Of a DNA stretch of 64,000 nt, positions 50,101 to 62,006 are shown in pieces. The position numbers and the translations under genes were made by a program. Within the stretch, counting starts at the first letter, position 1. Every line of letters begins with the position of its first letter. The notes below the pieces were generated by a model. That model searched no databases. It saw only the letters and a program-made list of their open reading frames with translations, and was not told where the DNA came from. This stretch comes from Lonepinella koalarum (GTDB lineage: Bacteria > Pseudomonadota > Gammaproteobacteria > Enterobacterales > Pasteurellaceae): the NCBI RefSeq assembly GCF_004565475.1, contig NZ_SRHX01000002.1, positions 62,001 to 126,000 of the forward strand, in the 5' to 3' direction.

Positions 50101-50207
50101 AGCCTAGCACTGACGTACTAGGCTAAGCATGTAGTTGCTACTCCGTAGCTTATTAATCAGATGCGGAGCATCGTTACTGTAATAGCCCTGTACGCAAGTG
50201 CAGGGCA
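50101..50207. repeat. Hairpin-rich dispersed repeat, copy 5
   Basis: Hairpin 1 is AGCCTAG/CTAGGCT, hairpin 2 GCTAC-TCC-GTAGC, hairpin 3 GATGC-GGA-GCATC (split by one base from the rest), hairpin 4 CCCTGTAC-GCAA-GTGCAGGG. Stems are kept while bases differ from copies 1-3. It lies just after the pflB stop codon and may end that transcript. Confidence 0.8.
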
Positions 50208-50215
50208 TCTCATCA

Positions 50216-52528
50216 TTACATTGAAGCAGTAAAGGTACGTGTAATCACATCTTGTTGTTGTTCACGGGTCAATGAATTGAAACGTACCGCATATCCAGAA
50301 ACACGAATGGTTAATTGTGGATATTTTTCAGGGTGGTCAATGGCATCTAATAATGTTTCACGATTTAATACGTTCACATTTAAGTGTTGACCACCTTCTA
50401 CAGTGGCTTCGTGGTGGAAATAACCATCCATTAAACCAGCAAGGTTACGTTTTCGAGCATCATCGTCTTTACCTAACGCATTTGGCACGATAGAGAATGT
50501 ATAGGAAATACCGTCTTTCGCATAAGCAAATGGAAGTTTGGCAACCGAAGTTAATGAGGCTACCGCACCTTTTTGGTCACGACCGTGCATTGGGTTTGCA
50601 CCCGGTCCAAATGGTGCACCTGAACGACGACCGTCTGGGGTGTTACCGGTTTTCTTACCATAAACTACGTTAGAGGTAATGGTTAACACAGATTGTGTTG
50701 GTACCGCATTGCGGTATGTTTTATGGGTTTGGATTTTTTTCATAAAACGTTCAACTAAATCTACGGCTAAATCATCTACACGGCTGTCGTTGTTACCAAA
50801 TTGTGGGTATTCACCTTCAATTTCAAAGTCGATAGCCACATTGCTTGCTACCACGTTACCGTCTTTATCTTTAATATCACCACGAATTGGTTTTACTTTG
50901 GCATATTTAATCGCAGATAATGAGTCCGCTGCCACAGAAAGTCCCGCAATACCACAAGCCATGGTACGATAGACATCACGATCATGTAATGCCATTAATG
51001 AGGCTTCATAAGCATATTTGTCGTGCATAAAGTGAATGATATTTAACGCAGTCACATATTGAGTGGCTAACCAATCCATAAAGTGATCCATACGATCCAT
51101 TACTTCATTGAATTCTAAGTATTCAGAGGTAATTGGTGCAGTTTTAGGACCCACTTGCATACCTGATTTTTCATCAATACCGCCGTTGATCGCATAAAGC
51201 ATGGTTTTCGCCAAGTTTGCACGAGCGCCGAAGAATTGCATTTGTTTACCCACCACCATTGGGCTTACACAGCAAGCAATAGCGTAGTCATCATTATTGA
51301 AGTCAGGACGCATCAAATCGTCGTTTTCGTACTGTACAGATGAAGTATCAATAGATACTTTGGCACAATAACGTTTGAAGCCTTCAGGTAATTGTTCAGA
51401 CCAAAGAATGGTTAAGTTTGGTTCTGGTGATGGACCCATGGTGTAAAGGGTATGTAACATACGGAAACTGTTTTTAGTCACTAAAGTACGACCGTCTAAA
51501 CCCATACCCGCTAAGGTTTCTGTCGCCCACATTGGGTCGCCTGAGAATAATTGATCATATTCAGGAGTACGTAAGAAACGCACCATACGCAATTTCATCA
51601 CTAAGTGGTCAATGAGTTCTTGTGCTTCTTGTTCCGTAATTTTACCGGCTTGTAAATCACGTTCAATATAAATATCTAAGAATGAAGACACACGACCGAA
51701 TGACATTGCTGCACCGTTTTGGGATTTCACTGCAGCCAAATAGCCGAAATAAGTCCATTGCACCGCTTCTTGAGCATTAGTCGCTGGGTTTGAAATATCA
51801 AAACCATAGCTTGCTGCCATTTCTTTGATTTTACCTAAAGCACGGTGTTGTTCTGCAATTTCTTCACGTAATTGAATGGTGGCTTGAATGTCTTCGCCGG
51901 CTTCTAAACGTGGTTGCAATGAAGTAAATTGTTTAAATTTATCTTTCATTAAGAAATCAATACCATATAAGGCAACACGACGATAGTCACCGATAATACG
52001 ACCACGTCCATAAGCATCTGGAAGACCAGTGATAACACCTGATTTACGGCAACGTAAAATATCCGGTGTATAAACATCAAATACCCCTTGGTTATGGGTT
52101 TTACGATATTCAGTAAAAATATGTTCTACTTCTGGTTTTAATTCACGACGGTAAACTTGGCATGAACCTTTTACCATTTTAATCCCACCGTAAGGGATAA
52201 TCGCCCGTTTTAATGGAGCATCGGTTTGTAAACCGACGATTTTCTCTAATTTTTGGTCAATGTAACCGGGTTTGTGAGAAGTGATGGTTGACGGGGTGTC
52301 ACAATCAATGTCATACGGTTCGTGAGTGGCATTTTCCACTTTGATTTTTTCCATCACATCTGCCCATAGGGTAGCTGTTGCTGGGGTAACTTCAGCTAAG
52401 AAAGATTCGTCACCTTCATATGGCGTATAGTTTTTTTGGATAAAATCACGTACATTTACTTCAGTTTGCCAGTCACCTGCGGCAAAACCTTGCCACGCTT
52501 TTTGTTGATTTTCTGTTAATTGAGTCAT
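50216..52528 (-). CDS. pflB: Pyruvate formate-lyase
   Basis: 770 residues. Glycyl-radical enzyme making formate and acetyl-CoA from pyruvate in anaerobic growth. AIACCVSPM holds the paired catalytic Cys and [12 protein letters not shown], near the C-terminus, the radical Gly. Needs activation by PflA (not in the window). It follows focA by 73 bp with a perfect 22-bp palindrome between. Confidence 0.98.
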   Translation of the reverse strand: MTQLTENQQKAWQGFAAGDWQTEVNVRDFIQKNYTPYEGDESFLAEVTPATATLWADVMEKIKVENATHEPYDIDCDTPSTITSHKPGYIDQKLEKIVGLQTDAPLKRAIIPYGGIKMVKGSCQVYRRELKPEVEHIFTEYRKTHNQGVFDVYTPDILRCRKSGVITGLPDAYGRGRIIGDYRRVALYGIDFLMKDKFKQFTSLQPRLEAGEDIQATIQLREEIAEQHRALGKIKEMAASYGFDISNPATNAQEAVQWTYFGYLAAVKSQNGAAMSFGRVSSFLDIYIERDLQAGKITEQEAQELIDHLVMKLRMVRFLRTPEYDQLFSGDPMWATETLAGMGLDGRTLVTKNSFRMLHTLYTMGPSPEPNLTILWSEQLPEGFKRYCAKVSIDTSSVQYENDDLMRPDFNNDDYAIACCVSPMVVGKQMQFFGARANLAKTMLYAINGGIDEKSGMQVGPKTAPITSEYLEFNEVMDRMDHFMDWLATQYVTALNIIHFMHDKYAYEASLMALHDRDVYRTMACGIAGLSVAADSLSAIKYAKVKPIRGDIKDKDGNVVASNVAIDFEIEGEYPQFGNNDSRVDDLAVDLVERFMKKIQTHKTYRNAVPTQSVLTITSNVVYGKKTGNTPDGRRSGAPFGPGANPMHGRDQKGAVASLTSVAKLPFAYAKDGISYTFSIVPNALGKDDDARKRNLAGLMDGYFHHEATVEGGQHLNVNVLNRETLLDAIDHPEKYPQLTIRVSGYAVRFNSLTREQQQDVITRTFTASM

Positions 52529-52570
52529 TTGGATAATTTCCCTCTTTAATAAATAAACTTTTCACGATAT

Positions 52571-52592
52571 AAAAACAAGTTAACTTGTTTTT
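52571..52592 (-). terminator. Palindromic stem between focA and pflB
   Basis: AAAAACAAG-TTAA-CTTGTTTTT, a perfect 22-bp palindrome with its own T run on both strands. It probably acts as a partial terminator or processing site that sets the ratio of focA to pflB mRNA. Confidence 0.6.
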
Positions 52593-52601
52593 ACGACTAA
52601 C

Positions 52602-53462
52602 CTAATGTGCATGCGGTCGATTAGTAAACCACTGCATCAATGCAATACAAACACCACCACCCACAATGTTACCTAAGGTAACAGGAATTAAATTTTTCAC
52701 TATAAAATGATAGACATCTAAATCGGCAAATAGTGCCGGATCAATGTTAATCATTTGCCAAAATTCAGGCGAAGTATAATGTGCTGTTAAAATACCCATT
52801 GGAATCATAAACATATTCGCGACACTATGTTCGAAACCTGATGCGACAAATAAACCGATCGGTAAAATCATAATAAAGGCTTTATCGGTCAAGGTTTTTC
52901 CGGCATACGCCATCCAAATGGCAATACACACCATAATGTTACACAAGATACCTAAGCAGAAAGCCTCACTCCAAGTATGATGAATTTTATGTTGGGCGGT
53001 TTGTAAAATGGTTAAGCCCCATTGACCGTTCGCCGCCATTAATTGACCGCCAAACCAAATCAAGCAAACAATAAAAATTGCCCCCACAAAATTACCACAA
53101 TAGACTACAATCCAGTTACGTAGCATTTGTAAGGTATTAATTCTGCCACCGACTCGAGCGACCATAGTCATGGTAGATGATGTAAATAATTCAGAACCAC
53201 ATACCACTACCATAATAACGCCGACAGAGAATACCAGACCACCGACTAATTTGGTTAAGCCCCAAGATGTGCCGACATTGCCAGTTTGTGTGGTGGTATA
53301 AAAAACGAATGCCAGTGCAATGAATGCACCTGCAGAAATAGCAGATAAGAAAGAATAGAATTGATTTTTACTGGCTTTATATGCTCCGGCATCTTCGCCT
53401 ATTTGAGCCATTTGAGTTGGGCTTGCCATCACGGTTGAGATATTTTCTTCAGATTTCATCAT
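52602..53462 (-). CDS. focA: Formate channel FocA
   Basis: 286 residues, formate/nitrite transporter family with six membrane segments, pentameric channel. Family motifs are seen in GAFIALAFVFYTTTQTGN and LGILCNIMVCIAIWMA, and the gating His in GFEHSVANMF. Exports or imports formate made by PflB. First gene of focA-pflB, with an FNR-like box about 125 bp upstream. No strong ribosome-binding site is seen at the ATG. Confidence 0.95.
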   Translation of the reverse strand: MMKSEENISTVMASPTQMAQIGEDAGAYKASKNQFYSFLSAISAGAFIALAFVFYTTTQTGNVGTSWGLTKLVGGLVFSVGVIMVVVCGSELFTSSTMTMVARVGGRINTLQMLRNWIVVYCGNFVGAIFIVCLIWFGGQLMAANGQWGLTILQTAQHKIHHTWSEAFCLGILCNIMVCIAIWMAYAGKTLTDKAFIMILPIGLFVASGFEHSVANMFMIPMGILTAHYTSPEFWQMINIDPALFADLDVYHFIVKNLIPVTLGNIVGGGVCIALMQWFTNRPHAH

Positions 53463-53587
53463 ATTTTTATTTATATTACTAGGAGATTCAAAAATCTAAA
53501 CATTTTTTGAAAATTTATAAATTTTGTTAATTATACGGATAAATCCCATTCAAAAGCAAAGAAATTTAATCAAAGTCAGAAGAAAAC

Positions 53588-53601
53588 TTGTTTTAGATCA
53601 A
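53588..53601. promoter_or_regulatory. FNR-like box upstream of focA
   Basis: TTGTT-TTAG-ATCAA differs by one base from TTGAT-N4-ATCAA. It lies about 125 bp upstream of focA, a plausible place for oxygen control of focA-pflB, known to be FNR-activated in related bacteria. Confidence 0.5.
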
Positions 53602-53716
53602 AAAGCATAATAGGGTTGTAACAAGGTTTTAACAAACACCTTTAAAAATTGCAATTTTTGCCATTTTCTGCTAAAAAGTGCGGTGATATTTCTTCAAATT
53701 TTAAAAGGACAGCACC

Positions 53717-54067
53717 ATGCCACAAGAAACCATTTTCAGCAAAATTATTCGCAAAGAAATTCCAGCAGATATTGTTTATCAAGATGAACTCGTTACTGCT
53801 TTCCGTGATATTGCTCCGCAAGCGAAAACCCATATTTTAATTATTCCCAATAAACTGATTCCTACCGTCAATGATGTCACTGCCGAAGATGAACAAATAC
53901 TCGGTCGTCTATTCACTGTGGCTGCCAAAATTGCGCAACAAGAAGGCATTGCGGAAGACGGCTATCGTTTAATTGTAAATTGCAATAAGCATGGCGGACA
54001 AGAAGTTTTTCATCTTCATATGCACTTGGTAGGCGGTGAACCGCTCGGTAGAATGTTGGCAAAATAG
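53717..54067 (+). CDS. hinT: HIT-family nucleotide hydrolase HinT
   Basis: 116 residues. The histidine triad [10 protein letters not shown] is near the C-terminus and [19 protein letters not shown] at the start. Hydrolyses adenosine phosphoramidates. AAGGA precedes the ATG and an uptake signal lies upstream. Next to ycfL and nagZ, the order hinT-ycfL seen in enterobacteria. Confidence 0.95.
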   Translation: MPQETIFSKIIRKEIPADIVYQDELVTAFRDIAPQAKTHILIIPNKLIPTVNDVTAEDEQILGRLFTVAAKIAQQEGIAEDGYRLIVNCNKHGGQEVFHLHMHLVGGEPLGRMLAK

Positions 54068-54076
54068 GACGCGTGA

Positions 54077-54436
54077 ATGAAAAAAATTTTGTTAGTTTGC
54101 ACCGCACTTTTTTTAGTCGCCTGTGGTTCAAGCCAGCCATCATTAGTTTATACGCATGCCCCGATTTTAAATATTACGGCAGAACTTAACCCATTGATTG
54201 ATGCTAATGCAACGGCTCAATCCGCATGGGTAAAAAATAAATCAAATCAGAATATTAACCTACAGTATGACGTATTTTGGTATGATAAAAATGGCGTGAC
54301 ACAACCTGTGAGCTTACAACAAGAACAATATCGTGCGAATTTATGGCTTGCACCTGAACAAAAGCAAGCCATTAATTTGAGCAAGCCAACGCCTGAAAGT
54401 GTGAATTATCGGTTGTATTTGCAGTTGAAACAATAA
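54077..54436 (+). CDS. ycfL: YcfL family (DUF1425) lipoprotein
   Basis: 119 residues. Lipoprotein signal with lipobox LVAC (Cys about 16), then a beta-rich domain including DVFWYDKNG. It starts 9 bp after hinT. In E. coli it sits with hinT, lpoB and nagZ in a cell wall recycling neighbourhood; its role is not settled. An uptake signal overlaps the signal peptide codons. Confidence 0.85.
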   Translation: MKKILLVCTALFLVACGSSQPSLVYTHAPILNITAELNPLIDANATAQSAWVKNKSNQNINLQYDVFWYDKNGVTQPVSLQQEQYRANLWLAPEQKQAINLSKPTPESVNYRLYLQLKQ

Positions 54437-54442
54437 ACTATC

Positions 54443-54513
54443 GTAGAGGCGTATTGCATACGCCCTGTCACACTCAAAGGTTAATACTAAGGGCGTATGC
54501 AATACGCCCCTAC
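54443..54513. repeat. Inverted-repeat element with GCGTATTGCATACGCCC arms, copy B
   Basis: Arms at 54443-54466 and 54490-54513 match copy A with one base change (GTAGAGG for GTAGGGG) around a 23-bp middle. It lies between ycfL and nagZ. Confidence 0.85.
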
Positions 54514-54533
54514 ACATACGAACAAGGCAAATT

Positions 54534-55580
54534 ATGTCAACCCTATTAATCGATCTCAAAGGTCAACAACTTGAGCAAGAAGAAATCGAAAAACTAGCAC
54601 ATCCTCTAGTTGCAGGCTTAATTTTATTCAGTCGCAATTTTTACGACCGTGAACAAATTCAAGCCCTGATTAAAGAGGTTCGGCAACGTGTGAAAAAGCC
54701 ATTATTAGTCACCGTGGATCAAGAGGGCGGTCGGGTACAGCGTTTCCGAGATGGTTTTACCCAGCTGCCAGCCATGCAGTCTTTTGCGGAAATCGGTTTC
54801 GATCAGCAAACGCAACAACATCTGGCTTTAGAAAGCGGTTGGCAAATGGCAGCAGAAATGACGGCACTGGATATTGATTTAAGTTTTGCGCCGGTGTTGG
54901 ATTTGGGACATCAATGTAAAGCTATCGGCGATCGTAGTTTTCACGCTGATATTGAGCCAGTTATTCGTTTAGCTACCGCTTTTATTACAGGTATGAAGCA
55001 AGCCGGCATGGCAACTACAGGCAAACATTTCCCCGGACATGGTCATGTCATCGCCGATAGTCATTTAGAAACCCCTTATGATAAACGTCCAAGTGCGGTG
55101 ATTTTTGAGCAAGATATTCAGCCTTTTCAACAGTTGATTGCCAACAATTTGCTTAATGCGATTATGCCTGCTCATGTGATTTATAGCCAATGTGATGACC
55201 AACCAGCGAGTGGGTCAAGCTACTGGTTACAAACCATTCTTCGCCAAGAATTTGGCTTTAATGGAGCAATTTTCTCCGATGATCTTGGCATGAAAGGGGC
55301 TGGATTTATGGGGAATTTTGTCCAACGCTGCGAAAAAGCCTTACAAGCAGGGTGTGATTTATTATTGTTATGCAACGAACCTGATGGCGTGGTACAAGTG
55401 TTGGATAACCTAAAATTGCCAGAAAATGCACCGCACCTTGAGCAACGTCAACGACGTTTACGTTCACTATTTAAGCAAAAATCTTTTCGTTGGAATGAAC
55501 TGACTAAAACAGAACGTTGGTTAAAAAATCACAAAGCATTGACTACACTTCAACAGCAATGGTTAGAATGTAAAGCATAA
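54534..55580 (+). CDS. nagZ: Beta-N-acetylhexosaminidase NagZ
   Basis: 348 residues, glycoside hydrolase family 3. [12 protein letters not shown], the GKHFPGHG loop (His/Asp general acid-base) and [10 protein letters not shown] (catalytic Asp) are intact. Removes GlcNAc from anhydro-muropeptides in the cytosol during wall recycling. AAGG lies before the ATG. One uptake signal inside. rlmC follows after 2 bp. Confidence 0.95.
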   Translation: MSTLLIDLKGQQLEQEEIEKLAHPLVAGLILFSRNFYDREQIQALIKEVRQRVKKPLLVTVDQEGGRVQRFRDGFTQLPAMQSFAEIGFDQQTQQHLALESGWQMAAEMTALDIDLSFAPVLDLGHQCKAIGDRSFHADIEPVIRLATAFITGMKQAGMATTGKHFPGHGHVIADSHLETPYDKRPSAVIFEQDIQPFQQLIANNLLNAIMPAHVIYSQCDDQPASGSSYWLQTILRQEFGFNGAIFSDDLGMKGAGFMGNFVQRCEKALQAGCDLLLLCNEPDGVVQVLDNLKLPENAPHLEQRQRRLRSLFKQKSFRWNELTKTERWLKNHKALTTLQQQWLECKA

Positions 55581-55582
55581 CC

Positions 55583-56743
55583 ATGATATATTGCGATCAT
55601 TACCAATCTCAGCAATGCCAATCTTGCCAATGGATTGAAACAGACTATCCGTTACAGTTACAACAGAAAGAAACGCATTTAAAACAACAGCTGGCTAAAT
55701 TAGATCTGTCGCAACTCGCTTGGTTTGAACCTTTTCGCTCACCGTTGACAGCTTTTCGCAATAAAGCCAAAATGGTGGTGTCTGGGGCAGTGGAACGCCC
55801 GATTTTAGGTATTGTCAACGAACAAAATCAAGCAGTAGATTTAACCGATTGCGAGCTTTATCCGCGACATTTTGCAGAGGTTTTTCTTGTTCTCAAAGAC
55901 TTTATCGGTCGAGCAGGTTTAGTCCCCTATAATGTGGCAAAACAAAAGGGTGAACTCAAATTTATTTTGCTGACCGAAAGCCGTTACAACCACGAACTGA
56001 TGTTACGTTTTGTACTACGCTCCGAAAACAAAATTCCATTAATCCAACGAGAATTAGCGAAGTTACAAGCAAAATTACCGCAATTAACCGTGATTACCGT
56101 GAATATCCAACCACAACATGCTGCCATTCTAGAGGGAGAAAAAGAAATCTTTTTGACTAAACAGCAAGTGTTAGAAGAACAATTCAACCAAATTCCTCTG
56201 TTTATTCGCCCACAAGGTTTTTTCCAAACCAATCCAACCGTGGCAGAAAGTCTCTATGCGACGGCTCAACAGTGGATAAAAGATCTCCCCATTGATTCGC
56301 TATGGGATTTATTTTGTGGCGTGGGAGGATTTGGTTTACATTGTGCGAAAGCACTCAGCGAAAAAAATCCTGATGTCAAATTAACGGGCATTGAAATTTC
56401 ACCATCCGCTATTCAAGCCGCTAAAAAATCGGCGGAAAAGTGCGGTCTAAAAAATGTTAATTTTCAATCCCTAGATGCGGCTAATTTTGCCCTAAAGGAT
56501 CAACAAGCTAAACCTGATTTAGTGATCGTCAATCCCCCAAGACGGGGCATAGGCAAGGTGTTAGCCCAATTTCTCAATCAAATGTGCCCCCCGTTTATGC
56601 TTTATTCTAGCTGTAATGCGGTGAGCATGGGAAAAGATTTAGCCGAATTAAGCCATTATCAACTTCGCAAAATCCAACTGTTTGATATGTTTCCCCATAC
56701 TAGTCATTATGAAGTGTTGGGGTTGTTAATCAGACAAAATTAG
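55583..56743 (+). CDS. rlmC: 23S rRNA (uracil-747-C5)-methyltransferase RlmC
   Basis: 386 residues. N-terminal cysteines ([15 protein letters not shown]) for a 4Fe-4S cluster, then [16 protein letters not shown]. The SAM site is [16 protein letters not shown] and the catalytic Cys in [14 protein letters not shown]. RlmC rather than RlmD by its shorter length and absence of a TRAM domain. Begins 2 bp after nagZ. Confidence 0.93.
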   Translation: MIYCDHYQSQQCQSCQWIETDYPLQLQQKETHLKQQLAKLDLSQLAWFEPFRSPLTAFRNKAKMVVSGAVERPILGIVNEQNQAVDLTDCELYPRHFAEVFLVLKDFIGRAGLVPYNVAKQKGELKFILLTESRYNHELMLRFVLRSENKIPLIQRELAKLQAKLPQLTVITVNIQPQHAAILEGEKEIFLTKQQVLEEQFNQIPLFIRPQGFFQTNPTVAESLYATAQQWIKDLPIDSLWDLFCGVGGFGLHCAKALSEKNPDVKLTGIEISPSAIQAAKKSAEKCGLKNVNFQSLDAANFALKDQQAKPDLVIVNPPRRGIGKVLAQFLNQMCPPFMLYSSCNAVSMGKDLAELSHYQLRKIQLFDMFPHTSHYEVLGLLIRQN

Positions 56744-56753
56744 TTCAACTTCA

Positions 56754-57632
56754 TTAGTTCAACTTCGGACGTGTCCATTTTCTAAACCAAATCGGTAATA
56801 ACGTCGATCCCATGGCGGAGAAAATAACCAAAGCTACACCGATTGCCGTGACCAAAGAAAGCTGTTCGCCTAAAATCAACAAAGCGAGAAAAACACCAAA
56901 CACAGGTTCTAACGCACTGAAAATAGCAGAAATATTGGCACTGACATCTTGTAAACCTTTGTTCCATAAAATATAGGCTAACCACGTGCAACCCACGGAT
57001 AAATAGAGAATACCCCAAATACCTTCACTGCTTGGATTAATCTGCCAATTTTGGGTAAATAATAAGGTCATCGGAACACAAGTCACGGTACCTAATACAA
57101 TTAAAATATTAGTAAATTCAACCGGCTTAAGTTCTTTCATGACATCTTTGCTCATATATAAACAAAAAGCAAAAATGAAACCTCCGGATAGTACCATTAA
57201 GCAACCTAATAAGCTGACATCACCCTGTTCTTCAGAACCTAATACCACTAAGGCGACTCCGATAAAGGCAACGATACCAAACAGAATGTCGATTAATTTA
57301 AGCCGTTGTTTGAAGAATAACACACCGACTAGCACGGTAATTAAAGGTTCTGCCCCTAACATCGTCACAGCACTGGCGGCAGAGGTGAATGATAAGCCGA
57401 TAAACTGTAGCATAAACACCGCAGGGAATACCAACCACGCAATCAACCACATTTTTTTGACTAAACGTGTAGGAATTTTGCGATAAGCTGGCAAGAAACT
57501 TGGTACAGAGAAGATTGCTGCAATGGCTAAACGTAATTGTACGGTAATAGCAGGGTCAAACATAGCATAACTGTACTTTCCTGCAATAAATGAACTTCCC
57601 CAAATGAGGGCAGCTAATAAGAGATAAATCAT
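56754..57632 (-). CDS. DMT-superfamily (EamA) permease
   Basis: 292 residues from ATG 57632, preceded by AAGGA at proper spacing; an upstream extension of 46 codons looks spurious. Ten membrane segments in two EamA repeats (LIWGSSFIAGKYSYAM in the first, SALEPVFGVFLALLILGEQLS in the second). Exporter of metabolites or amino acids, substrate unknown. It starts 8 bp after the murJ stop and is probably cotranscribed. Confidence 0.85.
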   Translation of the reverse strand: MIYLLLAALIWGSSFIAGKYSYAMFDPAITVQLRLAIAAIFSVPSFLPAYRKIPTRLVKKMWLIAWLVFPAVFMLQFIGLSFTSAASAVTMLGAEPLITVLVGVLFFKQRLKLIDILFGIVAFIGVALVVLGSEEQGDVSLLGCLMVLSGGFIFAFCLYMSKDVMKELKPVEFTNILIVLGTVTCVPMTLLFTQNWQINPSSEGIWGILYLSVGCTWLAYILWNKGLQDVSANISAIFSALEPVFGVFLALLILGEQLSLVTAIGVALVIFSAMGSTLLPIWFRKWTRPKLN

Positions 57633-57640
57633 GGTTATCC

Positions 57641-59215
57641 TTAGTTTTTGGCTAATAAATCCTGTTTGCGGATACCGAGTAAGATTAACATAACAAAATA
57701 GCTCATTGCGGCAAGAGATATTAGCCAAGCTAACCAATGTATTCGCGTTAATAAATGCATTGCATTCCACGTGATTAAATCAGGACTAAAATACCATACC
57801 AATGTACCCATTATTAGGGCAGAAAGCAAAACTTTGCTAAAAAATACCGCACTTTTTTTCGAAAAATGATAAATATCTGCTTGGGCTAAACCACGATAGA
57901 GCAAATAAGCATTGAGCGTAGCGGACATGGCGGAAGCAATGGCTAAACCCACATAACTAAACGGAATGGCTAATAGGTTAAAGCCCATATTGCTGACCAT
58001 GGCAATAATCCCAATTTTCACGGGTGTTTTGGTGTCTTGTCTGGCGTAGTAACCGTTGGCCAGAATTTTGATTAGCATAAAACTTAATAAACCTGCATTA
58101 AACCCCCAAAGGGAAAGGGCAGCGGCTTGTACGTCATGGAGTAAAAATTGTCCCCGCATAAATAAAGTGAGTAACATGGGTTCAGCTAATACCGCAATAC
58201 CGATCATAGCTGGCACGCCAAGTAATAAAATCATGCGAACGCCCCAGTCCATAGTTTGCCGAAAATCCACCGCACTTTTTTGTGTATCATCACTACGATT
58301 CACATGATGACGAGCTAATGTTGGCAAAATCACGGTGGAAATTGCAATGCCAAATAAACCAAGCGGAAATTCCAGTAAACGGTCGGAATAATACAGCCAG
58401 CTAATCGATCCGGTCATTAAAAAACTGGCAATAAAGGTATCAAGTAATAAATTAATTTGACTGACGGAAACGCCGAATAAAGCGGGAATCATCAGGGTAC
58501 GGATTTTTTTCACGCCTATATCATGCCACGCCCATTTGGGTTTAACTAATAAGCCAGCTTGGCGTAAAAAGGGAAGTTGAAACAGAAATTGTAGCAAGCC
58601 ACCGATAAAAATACCGATTGCCAAAGCAAGATCGGGGCTATCTAAATGTGGCGCTAATAAAAGTGCGGTACAAATCATGGCAATATTCAGTAATACTGGC
58701 GAAAAAGACATCACGCCGAATTTGCCAATGGTGTTTAAAATCGCCCCAGATAAGGCGACAAACGTAATAAACCACAAATAAGGAAAGGTGATTTTGAGCA
58801 ACAATGACGCTTGGTTAAATTTTTCCGCATTGGGTCCATCGTTAAGCCAATCCACAAACCAACCTGTCCCGAAAATTGCCGCTACAACAGGGGAGCCTAC
58901 CATGGCTAACGCCGTGACAATCGTCACTAAACCGCCTAAAGTACCCGATACTTTGGCGATAAATTCCCGAGTTTTACTGATGTCGCCTGATTTTTGATAT
59001 TCCGCTAAAACTGGCACAAAGGCTTGCGAAAAAGCCCCTTCTGCGAATAAACGGCGTAAAAAATTCGGAATACGGTTAGCAAATAAAAACACGTCAGCAG
59101 CAGCTCCAGCCCCAATAATATTCGCAATCACTACATCTCGCACTAAACCGAGTACCCGTGAAAGTAATGTCATGCTGCTGACGATAATGCCTGATTTTAA
59201 AAGTCGTTTACTCAA
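57641..59215 (-). CDS. murJ: Lipid II flippase MurJ
   Basis: 524 residues from a TTG at 59215 (MSKRLLKSGI), chosen by fit to family N-termini; another TTG five codons upstream (59230) is possible, and no ATG is available. Fourteen helices, with SRVLGLVRDVVIANIIGAGAAADVF and RRLFAEGAFSQAFVPVLAEY as family signatures. Flips lipid II for peptidoglycan synthesis. Divergent from rpsT as in E. coli relatives. Contains three uptake signals. Confidence 0.94.
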   Translation of the reverse strand: MSKRLLKSGIIVSSMTLLSRVLGLVRDVVIANIIGAGAAADVFLFANRIPNFLRRLFAEGAFSQAFVPVLAEYQKSGDISKTREFIAKVSGTLGGLVTIVTALAMVGSPVVAAIFGTGWFVDWLNDGPNAEKFNQASLLLKITFPYLWFITFVALSGAILNTIGKFGVMSFSPVLLNIAMICTALLLAPHLDSPDLALAIGIFIGGLLQFLFQLPFLRQAGLLVKPKWAWHDIGVKKIRTLMIPALFGVSVSQINLLLDTFIASFLMTGSISWLYYSDRLLEFPLGLFGIAISTVILPTLARHHVNRSDDTQKSAVDFRQTMDWGVRMILLLGVPAMIGIAVLAEPMLLTLFMRGQFLLHDVQAAALSLWGFNAGLLSFMLIKILANGYYARQDTKTPVKIGIIAMVSNMGFNLLAIPFSYVGLAIASAMSATLNAYLLYRGLAQADIYHFSKKSAVFFSKVLLSALIMGTLVWYFSPDLITWNAMHLLTRIHWLAWLISLAAMSYFVMLILLGIRKQDLLAKN

Positions 59216-59299
59216 AATGCTTGTTCTCAATCTGGAAATCGGAAAAAATTAGCTTAATTTTATAGAAATTTCATTTTAATGCTATATTAAAACAAAAAA

Positions 59300-59479
59300 A
59301 ACTGATAAAATCTCGCCCTACATTGTTTAAAGCGTTGCTTAACGGCTTATAGCAACCGAAAAACGGTGGCAAGATTCGGTTGTGTCTCACCGAAAACAAC
59401 AAATTTACAGACAGCTCATTCTAATGTTGAATGAAAGAGCAATATTGATTAATTAACAGAAATTCTTAGGAGTTTGACC
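59300..59479 (+). promoter_or_regulatory. rpsT promoter and structured leader
   Basis: GATAAAAT at about 59303-59310 fits a -10 element. The leader then has CCGAAAAACGG, CGGTTGTGTCTCACCG and GCTCATTC with GAATGAAAGAGC, all able to form hairpins, before TAGGAG. S20 of E. coli represses its own translation, so this leader may do the same. Confidence 0.45.
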
Positions 59480-59743
59480 TTGGCTAATATCAAGTCAGCA
59501 AAAAAACGTGCGGTTCAATCTGAAAAACGCCGTCAACACAATGCAAGTCAACGCTCAATGATGCGTACTTACATCAAAAAAACTTATGCAGCAGTCGCAA
59601 CTGGCGATAAAGCAGCTTCAGAAGCCGCTTTCGTTGAGATGCAAAAAGTCGTGGATCGTATGGCATCTAAAGGCTTAATTCACGCTAACAAAGCAGCTAA
59701 CCACAAATCTAAATTGAGCGCTCAAATTAAAAAATTAGCGTAA
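59480..59743 (+). CDS. rpsT: 30S ribosomal protein S20, UUG start
   Basis: 87 residues from TTG at 59480 ([26 protein letters not shown]). TAGGAG at 59466-59471 is 8 bases away, while a TTG at 59474 is too close. Binds the 5' domain and helix 44 of 16S rRNA. E. coli rpsT also starts with UUG and this weak start is part of its autoregulation, so the codon choice is likely conserved on purpose. Confidence 0.97.
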   Translation: MANIKSAKKRAVQSEKRRQHNASQRSMMRTYIKKTYAAVATGDKAASEAAFVEMQKVVDRMASKGLIHANKAANHKSKLSAQIKKLA

Positions 59744-59770
59744 TTGTTAATTTAAAAATTAATAAAAAAT

Positions 59771-59804
59771 AAACCGCACTTTTGTTTAAAAAGTGCGGTT
59801 TTGT
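59771..59804 (+). terminator. Uptake-signal terminator of rpsT
   Basis: AACCGCACTTTT (59772-59783) and AAAAGTGCGGTT (59789-59800) form a perfect 12-bp stem with a 5-base loop and trailing T residues. Both arms contain the full uptake signal core. Confidence 0.88.
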
Positions 59805-59839
59805 TGTTTATAATCGGTGAAATAGTTGCGAATAATGTA

Positions 59840-60480
59840 CTACTTATTTGAACCCTCAGGGTGTAAACCAATTCCTGCGTGGCGTTGTTTTAATTTATCC
59901 ATCACATCCGTCCAATTTAAGTTGGCATCTTGCAATAACACCGTTAAATGATAAAGCAGATCTGCTGTTTCAGACACCACTTCATCAGGATCTTTCGCCA
60001 TTGCCGCTAAGGCAGTTTCCACCCCTTCTTCACCGACTTTCTGAGCAATCTTCTTTGTCCCTTTAGCATATAGTTTAGCAGTATAAGAACTGTCAGGATC
60101 GGCATTTTTGCGTGATTTAATCAGGTTTTCTAATTTGCTGAAAAATACCCAATCGGGCAACGTTTGCAATTCACTAAAACAACTTTCTGTCCCTTTATGG
60201 CAAGTGGGTCCAATAGGATTAACTAAAATTAACAACGTATCATTATCACAATCCAACGCCATATCCACCACGTTCAAAAAATGCCCCGAAGTTTCACCCT
60301 TTGTCCATAGCCGTTGTTTGGTGCGGGAATAAAACGTCACTTTCTTTTCAACCAGCGTTTTATTTAATGCTTCTGCATCCATATAGCCCAGCATTAATAC
60401 TTCGCAAGTTTGGGCGTTTTGTACGATAACAGGGAGCAGGTTATCAACTTTTTGCCAGTTGATGGTTTGTATATTAATCA

Positions 60481-60481
<1 letters not shown>
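59840..60481 (-). CDS. hisI: Bifunctional phosphoribosyl-AMP cyclohydrolase/phosphoribosyl-ATP pyrophosphatase
   Basis: 213 residues, HisIE fusion. N-terminal cyclohydrolase with [26 protein letters not shown] (metal-binding Asp and Cys), C-terminal pyrophosphatase from about residue 115 with [13 protein letters not shown]. Catalyses steps 2 and 3 of histidine synthesis. Start overlaps the hisF stop by one base (TAATG). Last gene of the operon. Confidence 0.96.
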
Positions 60482-61994
<1,513 letters not shown>

Positions 61995-62006
61995 CTAAAG
62001 TATTTT

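Noticed and set aside
57633-57770. 46-codon N-terminal extension of the DMT permease
   Set aside because: It overlaps the murJ 3' end, is not hydrophobic in the family pattern, and AGGA marks the ATG at 57632.
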